This document shows positions 24,890 through 45,536 of a stretch of DNA of 64,000 nucleotides, in pieces. The stretch lies in assembly GCA_964035545.1 (NCBI GenBank), contig OZ037766.1:28043673-28107672 (forward strand), in the 5' to 3' direction. Within the stretch, counting starts at the first letter, position 1, and each line of letters opens with the position of its first letter. The stretch is from Bugula neritina. Its lineage: Eukaryota; Bryozoa; Gymnolaemata; Cheilostomatida; Bugulidae. The translations under genes were made by a program, and so were the position numbers. The notes beneath the pieces are model-generated. The model had not been told where the DNA came from. It made no database searches and saw nothing but the letters and a program-made list of their open reading frames with translations.

Positions 24890-25639
24890 AACACAGGATA
24901 GTTAAGGGCAACCTTTTAGCTGCAACTGCCTTGCTGAGGTTTGCATTGTAATCATATAAGAATTCAGTACCAGTAAAATAAAATCTCACCTAATTGTGCT
25001 AGAGTCAAAATTTAAAAACTATGTTGTAGATCTTCTTTTTCTCCAGTGTAAGTTTTTTGGAAATTTCAATTTTCATTTTTTTTGCGAAGTTATAGACAAA
25101 AAACTGCCGAGTTTTGGCCAATTTTGCCTGAAAAGCTGACTTTTCAGTACCAGTAAAATATCTCAGCAGCAAAGCATGATATCTGAATAAAAATTGCACT
25201 GCTGGAATCCTGAGATATTTCTCCAGTGTAAGTTTTTTTCTTTTTTCAATAACTCTGCTAGATTGCTCATAAATTGGTGATTTATACACTGTAAATGCCA
25301 TATTTTCTCAGCAGCGCGCAGCACTTCACGCTTCACTGAGCACGTAGAGATGAGAAGATATTAGCGCCTACATAATAATTACAGGCTAGCTAGCTGGCAG
25401 GCTATAATGAATAGCTTGCTTTGTACTTTGTTTATGTAGCAGCAATAATGGAATGTTGATAGATAACGCAGCCCTAACGAAGGTTGCTGCTTATTGGTTG
25501 TAGTTTAATCTTAGGCTAAACAATTACAAGTAGGCAACACGCATGCCACCCGCAGAGCAATATTATTCAAGAACCCGAACTACATTTTGAGAGAAATTTA
25601 TGATATTCTTAGTGAGGATGCCCTTAACTATCCTGTGAA
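24890..25639 (-). mobile_element. MITE family 1, copy 2
   Basis: The body is 24892-25637 (746 bp), inverted relative to copy 1, with the same TIR and AA/AA flanking dinucleotides. By eye it is nearly identical to copy 1. It carries a 98-codon open frame on the minus strand that is shortened by a stop in copy 1. That frame contains the internal repeat KKLTLEK twice, so it is probably fortuitous. Confidence 0.9.
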
Positions 25640-25932
25640 TGTCATGGACGCTTGTTAAAATAAAATGTCAAAACACAATTATACAAATTTAGGAGTGTAA
25701 TTAAAAGTATTTTGTTAAAAAATAATAAAAAATTTAGTGTATTGTTTTTTAAATTTTTTTTTACTATTTTTAGTCTTTGTTGCGCTTCTCAGTATGGAAA
25801 GTTGTCTGCAACAAAACACTGAGATGCTAATTTGTCTTGATGTGTAAAGGCTAGGATATATAAATCTAAAACAATAGCTATGGTAAACATTTAACTCAGA
25901 GCACAACTTAAGATCACTAGAAAAACTAAAAA

Positions 25933-36847
<10,915 letters not shown>

Positions 36848-37734
36848 GGTCGGATATGCTGAGCATATGACTTTCTCTGACTACAGCAATCTGTCAAATG
36901 ACTGTTATATGCTTAGGTTTTCAGAGATTTTTGATAAGAGGAAGTTTTTAGCCTTAGCTAAAAGCATATTTTTATAAAAAACACACCCCTAATATGACAT
37001 TTCCTGATATATATGTGACTCTGATTCTAGCTTTAAATATCACAGCATGTATTATAGAGTGCGTAAAGTGAAACTCAAATTAAATGTCTTTATAATTTTT
37101 CCAATGCCAAATAGAGCCAAAATTAGAAAACTGATATTCAACTCTATTTTAATACTGTCAAAATAGTTGTCATGTGGATTGACAATGATTAATTTAACAT
37201 GAACTGTTTTTTATTGCAGCTATCTTGATTGGTATATCAACATTGATTCTAGCTATTACTGAAGGAATTTTATAAAATGAGCTGATAGCTAACAAAAGCA
37301 ATAAAGATAAAATTTTACTTCCCCCACCATTATTATAGAATGGTTTAGTATTGAATATCATTCCACATCTGGTTTAATTATCTAATATCTGATAACTTGG
37401 CAACCTAACTACATTTTGGTATTCAACTGTGTCCATGAAAATAATGTGCAACTGTAAATTTAACTTGAGTAGCATAGAGACAGTTTCATTTTATAGCTCA
37501 GTTTGCTGTCTAGCTTAATCAGCAGTTTTGAAAATTATGTGAACAGTTTTACTTTCTATAAAAATACTTTGCATGATTTATAAAAGTAAATAAAATAGTA
37601 CAAAACTAAATTGGCAACATGGCTAATTTCTAGAGGTTAGGCAAAATTCAAATACTAAAATGTAATGTGATTTGCATGTATTGAATAGTTTTAGAGTTTC
37701 AAAATGTGCCATTTGCTAGCCCTGGTCTTTTAGA

Positions 37735-38212
37735 TGAAAGTTCCTGTGAAGTGAAGATCGAAAGACGTGTTTAGTTCTAAACAGTAATGATAATGGCACA
37801 GTAGAAATGAATGATATGTGTTAGATTTTGCCTCCCCCTGCTATCTGTGGTGGTACAAACTGCATGTATACAGCTATAAAACATGATTTTTGCTGTAGAT
37901 CTGAAAGAGAATTTTTATTTACTTGTGTATATTAAGTAAATAAAGATCAGATGCAACCAAATCACAAAGTTTCAATATATTTGTTTTTTCTCATGCAGTG
38001 GCCCATTGTACCCTGGTACTTACCGGGCACAATGGGCCAATTTTTTCCTCATGAAAGTTGTGAAAGAGATAGAAACAACAAACTGATACCTATAATAGAC
38101 AACTGGTATAACATTTAGACCAGAGATTCTTGAACTATAGTAACTTAAAAAACAGACAAATGAGAGCAAAATACTAAAAAGGCTGCCCATTATGCCCCCT
38201 CCCCTTACCTCT
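37735..38212 (-). mobile_element. Truncated second copy of the GGGGTAAC element
   Basis: Complementary to about 34600-35050: the segments around GGGCACAATGGGCCAA, the shared GCTGTAGATCTGAAAGAGA stretch and TAATGATAATGGCAC align in order. The other end is missing. It lies 95 bp from the gypsy LTR. Confidence 0.7.
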
Positions 38213-38307
38213 ATATATTAAAGAGCTAGTTCTAAACTACCTATACTTTGAAAGTTTTGCAGGATTGCAAAAAATACAGTGAAAGTCTCTCATTGTTTAT
38301 ATCGTAT

Positions 38308-38851
38308 TGTAGTAAACTGTGGGTTATGAATGCAACTAGTGCTTGAACATACTCTTTGCGTTAGAGAGAATAAGCCAAGTATTTGAATACGAATGAAAGA
38401 TAAACTTTATTTGCATCAGATACAGCTTATGTGGTCCTACTACCAGCGAGCTCCAGTAGTAGTCTGAACTACACTGGAACTCGCTGGCTTTTATATACAA
38501 GCGAGACAAAGACATTCCTTTGTTGCCGAGATCGGGGTTCCGAAATGCCGAATATCGGCATTTCGGAAGACCGAAATGCCGATCTCAGCAACAAAGGACA
38601 CACACAAAAGAAAGCAACATTAGCAAAAGAAAAGCACTATTAGTAAAAGAGATATTACATAACTTCAGAATGCGTATTTCAGTAAAATTACATTATGCTG
38701 AAAGCTTAATAACAGTAATCACCATACTTAGGCATTAGCAAGCTAGCTTACTTAACTATAATTACAGCATTAAGAACGATACGCAACAGTATTTATAGTA
38801 TACTGATGCACGCAGTTATTTCAGAACAATAGAGGATGAGAATCCATTACA
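38308..38851 (-). repeat. 3' LTR of the gypsy element
   Basis: TG...CA ends. On the minus strand it holds the TATA box TATATAAAAG (38488-38497) and, downstream, the polyadenylation signal AATAAA (38406-38411). It also holds a 12-bp-arm hairpin (38540-38551 with 38555-38566). Confidence 0.95.
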
Positions 38852-38863
38852 TTCTCCCCCCAT
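38852..38863 (-). other. Polypurine tract of the gypsy element
   Basis: GATGGGGGAGAA on the minus strand directly next to the 3' LTR, the expected plus-strand primer. Confidence 0.85.
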
Positions 38864-39062
38864 CGAAAAGCATCCCCTTTTCGATAACAGAACAATGATT
38901 TCACACAAAACAAAAAAAATAAAACAAAAAAGTAGAAAAATATGCGATTAACAGAAAGTATTATGATTAGTCACACGTATCACAATAATTAAACGATAGT
39001 AGTACCCGTAATATATACAGTCCGGGTGGCCAATGCTGGCGGCTCCCAATTGTCCGGTTCAG

Positions 39063-39788
39063 TTATTTGAGGTGGTGCACCAGGCTTTCTATCCCTTCTG
39101 TACAACGGTCAAGGGTACCGGACCAGGCCTCGATTGCGCTATCCAGGACGCACTCTCGGTAAGGAAGTGCCATACTCTGCCCGTGACGGGGCAATTGTGG
39201 GTGGGTTGGCTGAGTCTGTTCTTCTATCTGGCTGCCTGGTGCTCTAGATATCCAATACTGGCGGGCGACCAGGGCCCGAGGCATTGCCAGTATTGGAGAG
39301 TCCTCTTCGTCTCTGCCTGCGAGGTAGTCGCCGTATAGAGTGCCCTGCTCCTCCCCAGCTGTGAGCTGGAGCTCAACCGGTTCGGGGTCAGGGCCACTAA
39401 CGCTGGCGGAACACACCTCGGAAGAGGGGGTGTCGTCCTGCTGGCTGCGGGGAGCCGGAACAGGAGCTGGTGGAGGAGGGGAGTCGGATCGACTGGCCTC
39501 CTCGGTATCCTTACGCTCCTCTGTTTGGGTATGTGCTAGCTGTGTGAAATCTTCTTCTTGGTGGAATTCTCCGGGGTGATGGAGAGAATTTCCAGCCAAG
39601 ATGGGGTGGTCGTCCGTACTGGATGGGTTGTTCTCATGGGGGGGCCACTCCAGGTGCCCTACAGCATAATCTGCCAGATACCTGGGGGGTCTTCTTGACC
39701 GCTGGCTCCTCTCAATTGGAACAGGCACCGGTGGTGTTGGTGGCTCCTGGGCTACCCTAGTAGGGGGGTCCCCGCCTTCACCCAACAC
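39063..39788 (-). CDS. Downstream frame of pol (C-terminal extension or ORF3)
   Basis: 241 codons open in a frame different from pol, overlapping its end by 37 nt and beginning with GTG, so it is not an independent ATG start. It is rich in Pro, Glu and Ser and contains [17 protein letters not shown], a segment like the basic tail found after integrase in many gypsy pol proteins. The likeliest explanation is a frameshift mutation, or a second shift, that split the end of pol. It has no known catalytic motif. Confidence 0.55.
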   Translation of the reverse strand: MLGEGGDPPTRVAQEPPTPPVPVPIERSQRSRRPPRYLADYAVGHLEWPPHENNPSSTDDHPILAGNSLHHPGEFHQEEDFTQLAHTQTEERKDTEEASRSDSPPPPAPVPAPRSQQDDTPSSEVCSASVSGPDPEPVELQLTAGEEQGTLYGDYLAGRDEEDSPILAMPRALVARQYWISRAPGSQIEEQTQPTHPQLPRHGQSMALPYRECVLDSAIEAWSGTLDRCTEGIESLVHHLK

Positions 39789-42595
39789 GGGGTGGGGGTG
39801 TCCTCCCCCAGGGAGGGTGGTGGTCCTAGGGCTTGCTGCTGTTCCTGTTCCCGCTCCTCTCTCTGCTGTCGCTCCAGCTGTTCTATCAAGGCAGCCTGCT
39901 CCTGGTCTGACTCTCTGGGAACCATAATTTCCACCTCTCGGGGCTGGGTGGCCCGTCCTCGACGGTTGGGCTGACGGTGGGGCTCCAGGAGGGGTGGAGC
40001 CTGACCCACCGCGTCTGGGCTGGCATGGTAAGGTTTGAGGCGCTGCTCGCTCTGGACGGAGATCTGTCCAGAGCGCTCCACACGGTACGTGTGGTTGGGC
40101 AGCACCTCCACTACGCAGTAGGGACCGACGAACTTGGGCTGAAGCTTAGCCGACTGTCCGCGTCGCCTACGGTAGCTCACCATCCAGACCCAGTCTCCCA
40201 CCTGGTACAACGGGGGCTCCTCCGAGTCCTCTGTGCGGGTCTGCCACTGCTGGGTGCGCAGCGCATCATGAGCTTTGCCCATGATGTCCATCAGACCCTC
40301 CACATATTCGTGTACCGGTGACTCGGGGGCAGGAACATGGTACGTCAGGTGTTCCGGGACCCGCGTCTCTCGGCCTAGCATCGGGAAGTTTGGGGTCTCC
40401 TGCGTGGCGGAGTGTGGTGTGCTGCGGTAAGCCTGCATGATCTGCGGCAGCACCACGTCCCATTCTTCCTGACCTCGACCAAGGAGCAGGCTCCGGAGCG
40501 CGTCACCCAACATCCTGTTGTTCCGCTCGACGACTCCGTTCCCTTGCGGGTGATATGGGGTGGTTCGACTCTGGTTCACCCCCCATATCCGGCAGAGGTC
40601 TCCCATGAGCTGGGACTGGAACTGGGCGCCCTGGTCCGTATGTATCTGCTCGGGTAAACCGAGGTAACAGAACACATGTTGGTCCAGGGTCCGGGCCACC
40701 GTGGGGGCGGTTGCGTCTGGAATAGCCAGAGCATCCGCCCACCGGGTAAAGTGGTCCGTGAGCACCAGTATCCAGGTGTTCCCTCTGGCGGATAACGGCA
40801 TAGGCCCGACGAGGTCTACCGCCACTACTTGCCACGGTCGACCAGCGTACAGCCGGCGTCGACCAGTGGTTTCCGTGGGGCGGCCATGCTTGCTAGCTTG
40901 GCAGACCTCGCATTGCCGTACCCGCAGTCGTACGTCCCGAGTCATTCCGGGCCAATACCAACGCAGCCGCAGACACCTGATGACCCGACTGACTCCAGCA
41001 TGAGCCTGCTTATGGGTGTCCCAGATCAGTTCCCGCCGGAGGGCGCGTGGACAGACGACGCGGTCCCTCTCCTGCTGGCGGTTGTCTGCTGCTAACGTTA
41101 TCATCAGGAGGCCATCAGGACTGACCTTAAGGGCATCCCAGCGACGACAGAGGAGTTGGAACTCAACGTCTCCCTGCCGCTGCTGTTCCTCGCTAGGTCG
41201 TCGGCCCTCCTTCTTGGCCCGGAAGATGTCCGCTACCGCGCCGGGTAGCGTCTCCTGGAGGCACAGCTCCTTGACGTTCTGGTGCAGAGTAGGGTTGGCG
41301 TGGAGCGCCTGGACACCGTCCTGGTGGGTTTCGGTCCGAAGATGGCCGTGCTCCCACCGGTAGGCGGTGCCCTCCACTAGCTCTGTTTCCACGTCAAGGC
41401 GAGCGGGTCCCCCGTCCCGCTGTTCAATGTGCAGGCATTGCTTACAGTTCTCTACCGGCCGGCGGCTCATGCCGTCGGCGTTCCCATGCTTCCGGCCTGC
41501 ACGGTGCTCTATACGGTAAGAGAACTCGGCAAGAATCTCTAGCCAACGAGCCACCTGGCTCGAGGGCTCTGCACGTTTACACAGCCATATCAGTGATGCA
41601 TGGTCTGTTCGCAAACGGAACAATTTCCCATACAGATATGGCCGAAAGTGCTTGACCGCCTTGACTACTGCTAGGAGTTCCTTCCTAGTGGTGCAGTAGT
41701 TCTTCTCGGCGGCCGCGAGAGTCTTGCTATAGTAAGCCACGACCACCTCACTTCCACCCTGGACTTGAGACAGGACGGCTCCCACGCTGTGGTCGCTGGC
41801 GTCGGTGTCCAGGATGTACTCCTTGGCTGGATCAGGATACGCCAGGATTGGCGCTTCCATTAGCCGTTGCTTGAGGTGGTCGAATGCCTGCTGCTCCTCC
41901 TGTGTCCACTGCCACCGGACTCCCTTTGCGGTCAGCCGATTTAACGGCTGAGCCACTCCTGCGAAACCAGGTATGTACTGCCGGTAGTACCCTACTAGGC
42001 CCAGGAATGCACGCAACTCAGGGAGGTCGCGGGGGACAGTCCACTCCTTCACAGCTTGTACCTTCTCTGGATTGGTAGCGACCCCATCACGGCCAACCAC
42101 ATGGCCCAGGTATGTGACTTCTGGCTGCAGGAGTGCGCACTTGGAGGGCTTCAGCTTCAGTCCGGCTGCCCGGAGACGGTCAAAGACCTCCCGCAGACGA
42201 CTGACATGAGTCGAAAAGTCTGGGGAGATGACAATGACATCGTCCAGATAGATGAGGAGGGTCTTCCAGTGTAACCCACTGAGGACTTGCTCCATGAGCC
42301 GTTGGAATGTTGCCGGAGCGGACGTTAGTCCGAATGGCAGTACTTTCCACTTCCAGAGCCCGTCGCGAGTAATGAATGCTGCTTTGTCCTGGGCATCAGG
42401 ACTGAGGGGCACTTGCCAGTACCCGCTAAGCAGATCCAAAGTACTGAAGTACTTGCTACCCGCGAGGGCATCTAGAGACTCATCTATCCGTGGGAGAGGG
42501 TAGGCGTCCTGGATGGTAACGCTGTTGAGTCTGCGGTAGTCCACGCAGAATCTCCAGCTACCATCCTTCTTCTTGACCAGGACCACTGGGGAGCT
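39752..42595 (-). CDS. pol: gypsy pol: reverse transcriptase, RNase H, integrase
   Basis: Open for more than 940 codons after the TAG at 42596-42598. Counting from a GTG at 42586: RT with YLDD at about residues 113-116; RNase H from about 255 ([15 protein letters not shown]); integrase zinc finger HHCC at about 525-562; DDE triad D591, D651, E687 with 35-residue spacing; GPY at about 821. It copies and integrates the element's RNA. No natural start lies here; translation would come from the gag-pol frame upstream, so the TAG would now block RT and integrase. Integrase positions look intact. Confidence 0.95.
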   Translation of the reverse strand, partial: SSPVVLVKKKDGSWRFCVDYRRLNSVTIQDAYPLPRIDESLDALAGSKYFSTLDLLSGYWQVPLSPDAQDKAAFITRDGLWKWKVLPFGLTSAPATFQRLMEQVLSGLHWKTLLIYLDDVIVISPDFSTHVSRLREVFDRLRAAGLKLKPSKCALLQPEVTYLGHVVGRDGVATNPEKVQAVKEWTVPRDLPELRAFLGLVGYYRQYIPGFAGVAQPLNRLTAKGVRWQWTQEEQQAFDHLKQRLMEAPILAYPDPAKEYILDTDASDHSVGAVLSQVQGGSEVVVAYYSKTLAAAEKNYCTTRKELLAVVKAVKHFRPYLYGKLFRLRTDHASLIWLCKRAEPSSQVARWLEILAEFSYRIEHRAGRKHGNADGMSRRPVENCKQCLHIEQRDGGPARLDVETELVEGTAYRWEHGHLRTETHQDGVQALHANPTLHQNVKELCLQETLPGAVADIFRAKKEGRRPSEEQQRQGDVEFQLLCRRWDALKVSPDGLLMITLAADNRQQERDRVVCPRALRRELIWDTHKQAHAGVSRVIRCLRLRWYWPGMTRDVRLRVRQCEVCQASKHGRPTETTGRRRLYAGRPWQVVAVDLVGPMPLSARGNTWILVLTDHFTRWADALAIPDATAPTVARTLDQHVFCYLGLPEQIHTDQGAQFQSQLMGDLCRIWGVNQSRTTPYHPQGNGVVERNNRMLGDALRSLLLGRGQEEWDVVLPQIMQAYRSTPHSATQETPNFPMLGRETRVPEHLTYHVPAPESPVHEYVEGLMDIMGKAHDALRTQQWQTRTEDSEEPPLYQVGDWVWMVSYRRRRGQSAKLQPKFVGPYCVVEVLPNHTYRVERSGQISVQSEQRLKPYHASPDAVGQAPPLLEPHRQPNRRGRATQPREVEIMVPRESDQEQAALIEQLERQQREEREQEQQQALGPPPSLGEDTPTPCWVKAGTPLLG

Positions 42596-42598
42596 CTA
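42596..42598 (-). other. In-frame stop in pol between protease and RT
   Basis: TAG falls in the segment just before [12 protein letters not shown], where related elements have a Trp codon, so a TGG to TAG change is likely. It is in the same frame as the protease region upstream and the RT downstream. Confidence 0.85.
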
Positions 42599-42838
42599 CG
42601 CACCGTGGGCAGGCTCAATCAGATCCCGGTCCAGAAGATCCTGTACCTGTCGGCTCACCTCCTTCTCCTTTTCCGGGCCTAGACGTCGGGTAGGCTGCCT
42701 GATGGGAGTGGTGCCGGCTGCCAGAGGTATCTCGTGGGAGATAACCTTAGTCAGCCCCATGTCTCCATCGCCACGACTGAAGACATCACTGTACTCCGCG
42801 AGTAGTTGAGCCAGTACTTGGCGTTCAGTACTACTCGT

Positions 42839-44052
42839 TCAGTTTCCGCATGCTCCGCCATACAGGTCAGCCAGGTGCTCCGGGACTGCTCCTCGTCTGG
42901 TGTGAGGGGGGTTTCCCTGGGTGTCGGCCACTGTCTCCAGTGCCGGACCCACATCCGCTTCCTGGATGGAGTGGTACTTCCCTACCAGCGCTCCGGCCGA
43001 TAATCGGACAGGTTCCGTGAAGGGGTTGATGCACTGCACGAGGAGCTCTTGCCGACAATCTAGCCGATTCAGGCTGTTTGCTAGTCGGATGGCTCCGTGC
43101 GTTCCCTCAACCATCCCCAGGCCGGCGATCCCTTTGCAGTTGACTCTGCATCGGAGGGTCACCTGGGATCTCCCCGGAACCGTGCAGTCCCGCACTACCT
43201 GGACTCCGCCCACCAAGGGCCTGCCAAACTTGTCAACACAGACAAGTTCCTTCCCAGCCATCACCACCACTGACTTCTGGAAATCTATGTGACACTGGTG
43301 TTTCTCCAGAAAGGGCATTCCCAAGATGGCGTCCTCCTTCAGCTGGCTGACTATGAACGTCTCGTGAATTGCTTGATCACGGACGCGTCCAGGCAGTGAG
43401 ATGACGCCGTAGAAAGGGATGCATGATCCGTCCGCCAACGTACCATGCGCACCTTCATACGGCTCGAGGCTCGCCCGCTCTCGAGCACCAAGAGTGTCAA
43501 AGAGACGCCTACTCAGCAGGTTTGTAGTGCACCCAGTATCCAGTAGGAATGTGGCAGCTTTACCCGAAATCTTTCCGGGCAGGAAGTAGCTGCTTCTGTA
43601 CGGCTGGGTGCTCCTGGAGCGGTCAGTCTCTGGGGGAGACACAACTTGGGTCCGCACAGCGGGCCTCCTCTTCGTCTTAGAGACAACGGGGGTTTTCTGA
43701 GGTCGGGAGGGTAGCTTGGGGTACTCTTGCGAGTAAGCTGAATCCTCCTCCACAACCTCCTCGGGCAACCCCGCGAACCGGTTACGGAGTGGCCAGGCTG
43801 GAGGATCGGGTAGACCTTGCGGTCTCCGAGATCTCCGAGGTGCCTGCCATCCGGTTTCTTCTAGCTCCATCCGGGTTTCGAGTGGCATGGCAGGAGGATC
43901 GGGTAGACCTTTCGGTCTCCGAGATCTCCGTGGTGCCTGCCACTCGGTACCGGCAGACTCTGTGGAGGTCTCTTCTGTTACCCTCCGAGTCCTATCCCGA
44001 ACGGGATTAGCGTGAGGCCCACGGGTGGCGGAAGTTACCGTGGGCCTTGGGT
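42839..44052 (-). CDS. gypsy pol N-terminal part: protease
   Basis: The frame is open from the gag overlap (frameshift site at 44053-44059) to a TGA at 42839-42841; the first ATG in it is at 43888. The aspartic protease motif FLLDTGCTTNLLS lies about 117 residues after that ATG. Upstream of it a 26- to 27-residue segment (WQAPRRSRRP-GLPDPPA) occurs twice in tandem. The TGA is in frame with the RT region, so this is one pol reading frame cut by two nonsense codons 243 nt apart. Confidence 0.9.
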
Positions 44053-44059
44053 GTTTAAA
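44015..44059 (-). promoter_or_regulatory. -1 ribosomal frameshift signal between gag and pol
   Basis: The heptamer T-TTA-AAC lies at 44059-44053 exactly in gag codon register. A 5-nt spacer (44052-44048) follows. Then comes a perfect 10-bp stem, AGGCCCACGG (44047-44038) with CCGTGGGCCT (44024-44015), whose loop contains the gag stop. The pol frame is the -1 frame of gag. This matches the standard slippery-site-plus-hairpin signal. Confidence 0.85.
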
Positions 44060-44940
44060 GGCCTCTGTCCTTTAGGGCAGTGCCTTCTCACATGACCTTG
44101 CATCCTGCACTCCCAACAGGTGGGCAGAGACGGGCGGACAGGGTCGTCCCGCGATCGGGGAGCCCGCCTGTCCGTCTGGTTGCGCTGCAACTCCGACACC
44201 GTAGCCTGCAGGCCTTTCATCATGTTCATCAACATGGTGAGCTGCGTCTGCTCGGGTGATGGAGTTACTGCTGCCGCCACCTGTGGGGTTGGAGATGGGG
44301 GTGCCTCTTCTTCGTCTTTGGCCACCTGGCGAGCTGTGTAGCTTGCCTTCTGAGGCTCTTCTACTTGGAAGTAAGCCTTCCCCATCTTCAGCGCTTCTTC
44401 TATACTGCTGACCTTGGCGGCCAGCCAGTATCGCTGCAGGTCCGGGTGGTTCACGCTCCGGAAGAACGCGTTATAAACGAGGCGCTTTCGGTCGTCGCCA
44501 GTGGCGTGACCGAAAGCAGCCTGAGTCAGGCGCTCTACCTCGTTAGCGTGATCTTCCAGATGTGTTCTTTGGTCTCTCCTCATCACTTGTAGTTGGTCTG
44601 CCGCCTCTTCAGTCGTCAGACCGAACCGGGCCCTGAGAGCCCGCATGATGTGCTCTTCATCAGGCCCAAGAGCGAAGCTCTTGGCCCGGCCTGTCAGACA
44701 GGCCCGAAGTTGAAGGATGCGCACCCGTACTGGCCATTCAGCGATGGTGGCCACATCCTGGAACTCCCTGATGAATTGCTCTACGTCTCCTTCTCCTCCG
44801 AAATTCGGGGGCTGGAGGCGATACCTGTCACCAGGTGATGCCTGTCCTTGCCCCCGCAATTCCTGGAGGGCTGTGACCAACGCCTCAACAGTGAGGGTTG
44901 GTGTCTCCGCTGCCTCAGGGGCTGGGTCCCCTGGGGCCAT
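44035..44940 (-). CDS. gag: gypsy Gag (capsid and nucleocapsid)
   Basis: 301 codons from ATG at 44940 to TAA at 44037-44035. The middle shows the retrotransposon gag fold landmarks (PPNFGGEGDVEQFIREFQ, W, LRACLTGRAK). Near the C-terminus is one CCHC zinc knuckle, CWECRMQGHVRRHC. Gag packages the element RNA. It begins 52 nt after the 5' LTR, and its end overlaps the frameshift signal. Confidence 0.95.
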   Translation of the reverse strand: MAPGDPAPEAAETPTLTVEALVTALQELRGQGQASPGDRYRLQPPNFGGEGDVEQFIREFQDVATIAEWPVRVRILQLRACLTGRAKSFALGPDEEHIMRALRARFGLTTEEAADQLQVMRRDQRTHLEDHANEVERLTQAAFGHATGDDRKRLVYNAFFRSVNHPDLQRYWLAAKVSSIEEALKMGKAYFQVEEPQKASYTARQVAKDEEEAPPSPTPQVAAAVTPSPEQTQLTMLMNMMKGLQATVSELQRNQTDRRAPRSRDDPVRPSLPTCWECRMQGHVRRHCPKGQRPLNTQGPR

Positions 44941-44972
44941 CTTCTTTCTTCCAGCAACTAGCTATTCGTATA

Positions 44973-44990
44973 ATCCCACCGCTGCCACCA
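44973..44990 (-). other. Primer-binding site for tRNA-Leu
   Basis: The plus strand reads ATCCCACCGCTGCCACCA, identical to the 3' end (with CCA) of a common animal tRNA-Leu. The site lies one base from the 5' LTR. Confidence 0.85.
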
Positions 44991-44991
44991 A

Positions 44992-45532
44992 TGTAGTAAA
45001 CTGTGGGTTATGAATGCAACTAGTGCTTGAACATACTCTTTGCGTTAGAGAGAATAAGCCAAGTATTTGAATACGAATGAAAGATAAACTTTATTTGCAT
45101 CAGATACAGCTTATGTGGTCCTACTACCAGCAAGCTCCAGTAGTAGTCTGAACTACACTGGAACTCGCTGGCTTTTATATACAAGCGAGACAAAGACATT
45201 CCTTTGTTGCCGAGATCGGGGTTCCGAAATGCCGAATATCGGCATTTCGGAAGACCGAAATGCCGATCTCAGCAACAAAGGACACACACAAAAGAAAGCA
45301 ACATTAGCAAAAGAAAAGCACTATTAGTAAAAGAGATATTACATAACTTCAGAATGCGTATTTCAGTAAAATTACATTATGCTGAAAGCTTAACAGTAAT
45401 CACCATACTTAGGCATTAGCAAGCTAGCTTACTTAACTATAATTACAGCATTAAGAACGATACGCAACAGTATTTATAGTATACTGATGCACGCAGTTAT
45501 TTCAGAACAATAGAGGATGAGAATCCATTACA
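44992..45532 (-). repeat. 5' LTR of the gypsy element
   Basis: 541 bp with TG...CA ends. TATA box TATATAAAAG at 45172-45181 on the minus strand. Nearly identical to the other LTR. Confidence 0.95.
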
Positions 45533-45536
45533 GTAT

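Larger units (their letters stand above)
38304..45536 (-). mobile_element. Ty3/gypsy LTR retrotransposon, near full length
   Basis: The element is 38308-45532 (7225 bp) on the minus strand, flanked by the 4-bp duplication GTAT (38304-38307 and 45533-45536). LTRs of 544 and 541 bp begin TGTAGTAAAC and end CCATTACA and differ by one substitution and a 3-bp indel that I can see. The domain order is gag, protease, RT, RNase H, integrase (GPY type). The base composition is GC-rich, in sharp contrast to the AT-rich host. The integrase-after-RT order and GPY/F motif place it in Metaviridae. It inserted recently, between genes A and B, and is now broken by stops in pol. Confidence 0.97.

Noticed and set aside
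25005-25301. 98-codon frame in MITE copy 2, partly open in copy 1
   Set aside because: Broken in copy 1, contains an internal duplicated segment and has no domain; more likely fortuitous than a transposase remnant.
39977-41363. Several plus-strand frames of 80 to 115 codons across pol
   Set aside because: Antisense shadows of the GC-rich pol reading frame.
44120-45013. Plus-strand frames across gag
   Set aside because: Antisense shadows of gag.
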